This document shows, one piece after another, positions 59,683 through 64,000 of a stretch of DNA of 64,000 nucleotides. Both the position numbers and the translations under genes were made by a program. Numbering within the stretch: the stretch's first letter is position 1; each line of letters begins with the position of its first letter. Under the pieces are notes generated by a model that saw only the letters and a list, made by a program, of their open reading frames with translations, had not been told where the DNA came from and made no database searches. The DNA lies in assembly GCA_017165825.1 (NCBI GenBank), contig CM029367.1, positions 10,371,379 to 10,435,378 of the forward strand, read 5' to 3'. This stretch comes from Hepsetus odoe. Its lineage: Eukaryota > Chordata > Actinopteri > Characiformes > Hepsetidae.

Positions 59683-60100
59683 GACTGTGTAAAAGTCTTT
59701 AGCACCCTTCATCTCTTCAGATTTTGCTTTTGAAGAGCCAGACTTTGTTGATTCTTATTGTTTAAAACAAAATGTTAAGGAAGAGATTTCCAGGCTTCCT
59801 GAAGGGCAAAGTATTTAGCTCTCACTTTCAGTTCAGTCCCTGTGCCTGACCAGTTTCAAGGATTGTTTTTGTTTGTTAAGCCACACAATGTCCAACGTTT
59901 GAATCATTCAAGCAGAACAAAGGCTTCTAGGGCATGAAACAGTGAAGAAACAGATACAGATGATTCCAGATGATCAGGCTGGTGATTAGTTTACTGGTGA
60001 TGCTGAGCGCTGTGTGGCCGGAACCCCATTATCTAGTCACTTTGTATCTTTAGGCAGTTTGCAGCCTGTTGCAGTGAAACATTTGTTCCTATTTTTGTTG
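59683..60100 (+). mobile_element. Tc1-like terminal fragment, inverted relative to 40.3-40.9 kb
   Basis: Starts with a degenerate Tc1-type terminus (ggactgtgtaaaagtcttta) and matches 40262-40857 in the opposite orientation across most of its length (for example gatcaggctggtgattagtt and ggcagtttgcagcctgttgc). It lacks the SINE that interrupts the other copy. Confidence 0.65.
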
Positions 60101-60879
60101 CCCTTTTATTTGATCTACTATCTGTAGTAGTAATTTAAACCTACAAGGTGATTTCACCAGCAAAATATAAAGAAATGAGGGATGGCTAGCGATCTGTAAA
60201 CCACCGTGTATGTATTCCTTTTCAAAATTCCACGTAGCAATTTTTTTGACATTTCTGGAGATCAATGATTCAGTAATTGGTTAAGCATGAAGGCTGCCTG
60301 TCAGGTCTGAATTGATGTGATTTCGTGGTCGCTGTGGTGCATGAGTACTCCCATCGGTCTGGATATGTGATGTAAATGCGAAGGAATAGACTTTCCTCAA
60401 ACTGAACCCCGCTCAGAATGCTCTTAGAAGGAGCTGGGATGCATTGCAAACTGGTTGGAATCAGATGATATCTTAATGGTGTGCTCTCCTCCACAAACTC
60501 CATTCATCTCAGCCGGTGTTTGTACGAATGAGCACCTTGTACCTCGGCCACTGGTGCTCTATAATCAGTCTCTAAGCTGGCTATGGAGTCCACTCTGTTT
60601 TTTCAGAGAGGGCCATTGAGCCATTTTTTCGACCAGTTCCCAAGCTTGTGGAAGAATCATTAGTTTTGTCATCAGAGTTAATGATGTGGACTGGCGGTGG
60701 TCTTTATTTAAAAACATGTTTGAATACATGGAACAGACAGTTTATATGGGTTTCCCAGGCGTGGCGTTTGAGTAAAAAAGAGGATTCAGCACCTGTGAAG
60801 TTCTGTGAGGGAGATAACTTTAGATTATTAGCAAAGAATAGTCTACGCATAAGGCAGCTTGTCGGAAATTGACAAAGGA

Positions 60880-61285
60880 AGACATTAAAGAGGACTGTTG
60901 TTAAGATGTAATGAGCAAAACACGATCACGGACAGTGAAACAGTTCACCAAATGTTAGCTTGATCCTATCCTGGACATAATATTTAGAGGAGCTCATGCT
61001 GTCAAGACTGAAAAACTGTTATTGCCACAGGACGGCAGTTGTGTTAGATATGATCTTCTCAAGCATGAAAGGGACAGAGCCACAATTTAGCAGCATTACC
61101 CTGGACTATAAGATGCCTGCTTGATGGCCCAAGGCAGATACACAGTGACAATTAGATGACATTGAGTTGTTGCCAAACTACAAGAGATTCTGAATCTGTC
61201 CGACCTCAAGCCTCGCATGCAAATGTGACATTCGAGGTCTTGAGGGAGAAGACGTTGAGCAGAAGCCTTTCAACATTGCTCATAT
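60880..61285. promoter_or_regulatory. Candidate conserved non-coding element in csmd1 intron 1
   Basis: Unique balanced-composition stretch without coding frame, including gtgacaattagatgacattg and cctcgcatgcaaatgtgac (octamer-like). Suggested from appearance only. Confidence 0.25.
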
Positions 61286-63437
61286 TAAAACACGGAAGGT
61301 TCTTTTTTTTTATTCGAACAGCTAAACTGAGCTGAAACGTTGCTTTGTTGATTAATAAATGTTAATTTGTTACACGGCAAGGTTTTTTTATACTGTTTAA
61401 TATTTGAGAGATTTTAAAGCATGTTCTGCCTGGGCTAAACTCTTATCTGGAGATGTTCAAATTCCTGGGTATTGAAAAGATGGTTGTCTTCTAAAATAAT
61501 GAAGCATTGATAAGAATAAACATACACGCTGCTGGAGGCTTTTGTAAAATCATTAAAATGCTGATTCTGTAAAAACCTGCCACATCACTAGAATGGCATG
61601 GTTTTGTATGGCAAATGGAAAGTTGGGAGCCAAAAAACATCAATTATTTACTGGACAGCTGGCTGGATTTGGCAGAGGAACCTTTAATGTCAAGTTAGTG
61701 ACAGCTCCTTCTTCACTTCTAAGTGCCTTGCCTGTGCTGGTGTTAATATTATCTTTAAATTTTCTCAGACTGAATGTTGTGTGGTCATCAGTTTGTGGTG
61801 TCTAGGTTCTGGACAGGATGAGCCATTTAAAGTATGCATGTAAGGAACTTCCCCATACATATATAACCGATTAAAGCATTTGCATTTCAAAGCAGCCTCA
61901 GTCAGCAGAAACGGTGTTACCTTTTTCATCTATTAAAGTGATTTTTAAGGTTACAGAGATCAGGAGAAGCACTAAATGGCTTACAATTCAGAAAATATGC
62001 ATTTTAATTAGGTATCAGTTGGCATTGTTTTAGGTACTTTTTTTGTGTTTATTTTTCTCTATGTGTGCACACATATTGCAGCTGATGGCAGTAAGCTGAT
62101 GGATTTGAAATTGAATTTGGTCAGGCATTTGTGACGGGGGACAAAAAAAAAAAAAAGGCCAAAGCATGGGGAAAAAGTGTGAAAATACACTTGTATTATA
62201 TTGAGTCTGAAGACTTCAAGGATTTTTCTCCCTGAAGAGCCACTTTATATGCGTTCAAAGTCTGGCTATTGTTCCATTTAACTGCCATTCCAACTTTTTC
62301 CTTCATGTTTCATGACTTTTTTTTTCTCTTTCTCACAAATAACATCCTGATTGTGAAAGTACATCGGTGCAGGGAAACCTGTTGATTAATTTTTAGTGAA
62401 ACATGAACCGAGTCTCAATATCAAACTGGTCTGAAAATGAAGAGTATCAGGCCTTTCAGAAACGAGAAGTCAGGAAACCACTATGCTGATGCAGAAGCCT
62501 AAATGAAGGCTGTTAATTTAGTGAAATATTGGGCATCTATTATTGGATATTGGATATCTAACCTGGTGCAGGGGAGCTTTTGAATGTAATGTAAATGTAG
62601 ATGTAAATGTTTTGACAAAGATGTCTCCATGACTGGATGCACAGATACACAGTCCGTAGCCAAAGAGGGGGCATGAGCGGACTTAGGTTTTGCTCTGCAC
62701 ATCAGCAGCAGGTTGCCCATGAGTTGTGATGCTCACTTGAGAGTTGACAGAACAGCAATTCAGAGCTGCAGTCCCAGTCCAATAACGAGTAAACTTCTAA
62801 GGGCTAACCTGAGGACAGTTTAACAGAAGCATTTCTCAGCTGCCATCTCTGCTGACAAAATTAAGAGTGATAGTGTTTGTGCCAAGATGAGAGATAATCT
62901 GTGTTTAATAGACATGTTGTTTTGCAATTGATTTACTTTTACAGTGGCCTGTAGTGAGACTGATGATAGTGAAGGAAGAGGAAAGCAAAAATGTTGCACT
63001 TTCTAGCAGCTCGGCGGAGGCAACAACACCCCCACGCTTACTGCATCTAATGAATCAGCATGGCTAGCTTAGGCATGTTGCTATGGTTTTTACTGTTGAT
63101 TTTTCCTTGAGCCGTTGGTTCAAGGAAAAAAATTCTAACTGGTAAGCAAGTGGTTCTTTAACGTCTTAAACAAAAAGAATTAATGGTTCTTTAGTAAAGC
63201 TTGTTGTTGCAAATAGAACCCCTCATAGAACAATTTGAGAGGTTCTTTTTCTGGTATGAAATTATTCTATTTTTTTGTCCTGGTTAAATGTTTTTATTTA
63301 CACCGTCCAATAGGGATTGTTTAGCTAGTAGGACTGTATAGAATCTGTCCAAAGAAACCATTTTGACACCTTTGCTCTTTAATATAAATCTAATTTAAGA
63401 TAAACCTTGAGGTAGACAAACATCCTGGTTTTTTACT

Positions 63438-63855
63438 TTTACATTTACAGCATTTAGCAGACACTCTTATCCAGAGTGACTTCCAATTTCTGATTACAGG
63501 GACAGTCTCCCTGGAGCAACTTGGGGTTAAGGGTCTTGCTCAGGAACCCAATGGTGGTAGTGCTGGAGGTGGGATTTAAACCTGAGACCTCTTGTTCTGA
63601 AGTGCAGCGGTGGCCTAGTGGTTAGGGTGTTGGCCACATGATCGGAGGATCGAGGGTTCGAACCCCTTCCCAATAGGTTGCCCTGAGGTGCCCTTGAGCA
63701 AGGTGCCGTCCCTGTCTCGCTCCTCCCTGTGATGGGCTGGCACCCTGTCCAGGGTGCATCCCCTGTCCTTTGCCCTGTGTGCGCTGGGTTGGACTCCAGC
63801 ACTCCCTGACACCGTTTGGGTCCATAGGTGACAATCCGACCACCACCAGCCTTTA
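63438..63855 (-). mobile_element. SINE-B copy split by a SINE-A insertion
   Basis: Tail and body at 63438-63600 (acatttacagcatttagcag ... ggtgggatttaaacctgaga). The head remnant resumes at about 63821-63855 (tccataggtgac ... gaccaccaccagcc). The intervening 220 bp are SINE-A. Confidence 0.85.
63604..63820 (+). mobile_element. SINE-A, body type 1, nested in SINE-B
   Basis: A box TGGCCTAGTGG, B box GGTTCGAACCC and type-1 body up to ccagcactccctgacaccgt. The terminal (GGAT)n part is missing. Younger than the host SINE-B copy. Confidence 0.88.
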
Positions 63856-64000
63856 AAAAATAATTTTAAATTACCATTGTCGTCATCGTAATCATAATAT
63901 ATATTTTACATTTAACACCATTTGACAATGCCTGCTGATTATTATCGGTGACCATTTCATAATGGACATGAATAGAAAGTTTCTCATTCACATGCAAGGT

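Larger units (their letters stand above)
58773..64000 (+). other. csmd1: csmd1 intron 1 (5' part)
   Basis: No CUB exon (CGG..L.G..G.I.SPGFP-like) is seen up to the right edge, which agrees with the very long first intron of CSMD genes. Contains (TTTG)n at 58779-58800, a C run, one Tc1-like fragment, nested SINEs near 63.5 kb and a possible regulatory stretch. Confidence 0.55.

Noticed and set aside
10808..63820. Many 65-155-codon frames with repeats such as PAHRREERDGDGTLLKGTSGQP
   Set aside because: These are translations of SINE-A copies in various frames, not genes.
7517..63820. tRNA genes suggested by intact A and B boxes
   Set aside because: The heads are tRNA-derived but followed by SINE bodies and tails, repeated many times and, where checked, flanked by target-site duplications.

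Overview
The window is a vertebrate chromosome segment, almost certainly from a teleost fish (possibly an otophysan). Few exons are spread over 64 kb. They are surrounded by decayed Tc1-like DNA transposons, RTE-clade LINE copies, tRNA-headed SINEs of the type common in fish, long A/T runs and many microsatellites. There is no prokaryotic gene structure and no rRNA, CRISPR array or virus. The species call is a guess.

Two genes are supported, in head-to-head order. Minus strand, about 8.7 to 4.3 kb: the 5' part of mcph1 (microcephalin), with seven short coding exons plus one large central exon (548 residues in total). These encode the N-terminal BRCT domain and the basic central region. The two C-terminal BRCT domains lie beyond the left edge. 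Plus strand, 58.68 kb: one signal-peptide exon in a GC-rich promoter, best read as exon 1 of csmd1. Its donor phase fits the following CUB module, and mcph1 and csmd1 are head-to-head neighbours on human 8p23. The rest of csmd1 lies beyond the right edge, so 58.8 to 64 kb is its intron 1.

The roughly 50 kb between the two promoters has no firm gene. It splits into (a) 8.7-18.2 kb, scattered SINEs, Tc1 deletion derivatives and a hAT remnant; (b) 18.2-28 kb, nearly free of recognisable transposons; (c) 28-41 kb, a dense cluster of three same-strand RTE LINE copies with SINEs inserted in and around them; (d) 43-47.5 kb, two broken Tc1 transposase copies and two MITE pieces; (e) 47.5-57.3 kb, mostly unique sequence with one SINE and one unexplained exon-like segment; (f) 57.3-58.8 kb, the microsatellite-rich csmd1 promoter.

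I saw no new multi-gene system. The most informative observations are a 27-bp micro-inversion between 7-bp inverted repeats inside a LINE copy, a SINE family in which one tRNA-like head carries two unrelated bodies, two distinct Tc1 deletion derivatives, an exon-like segment at 54.1-54.25 kb, a G-rich tract ending next to the first possible csmd1 start codon, and several unique stretches that could be conserved regulatory DNA.
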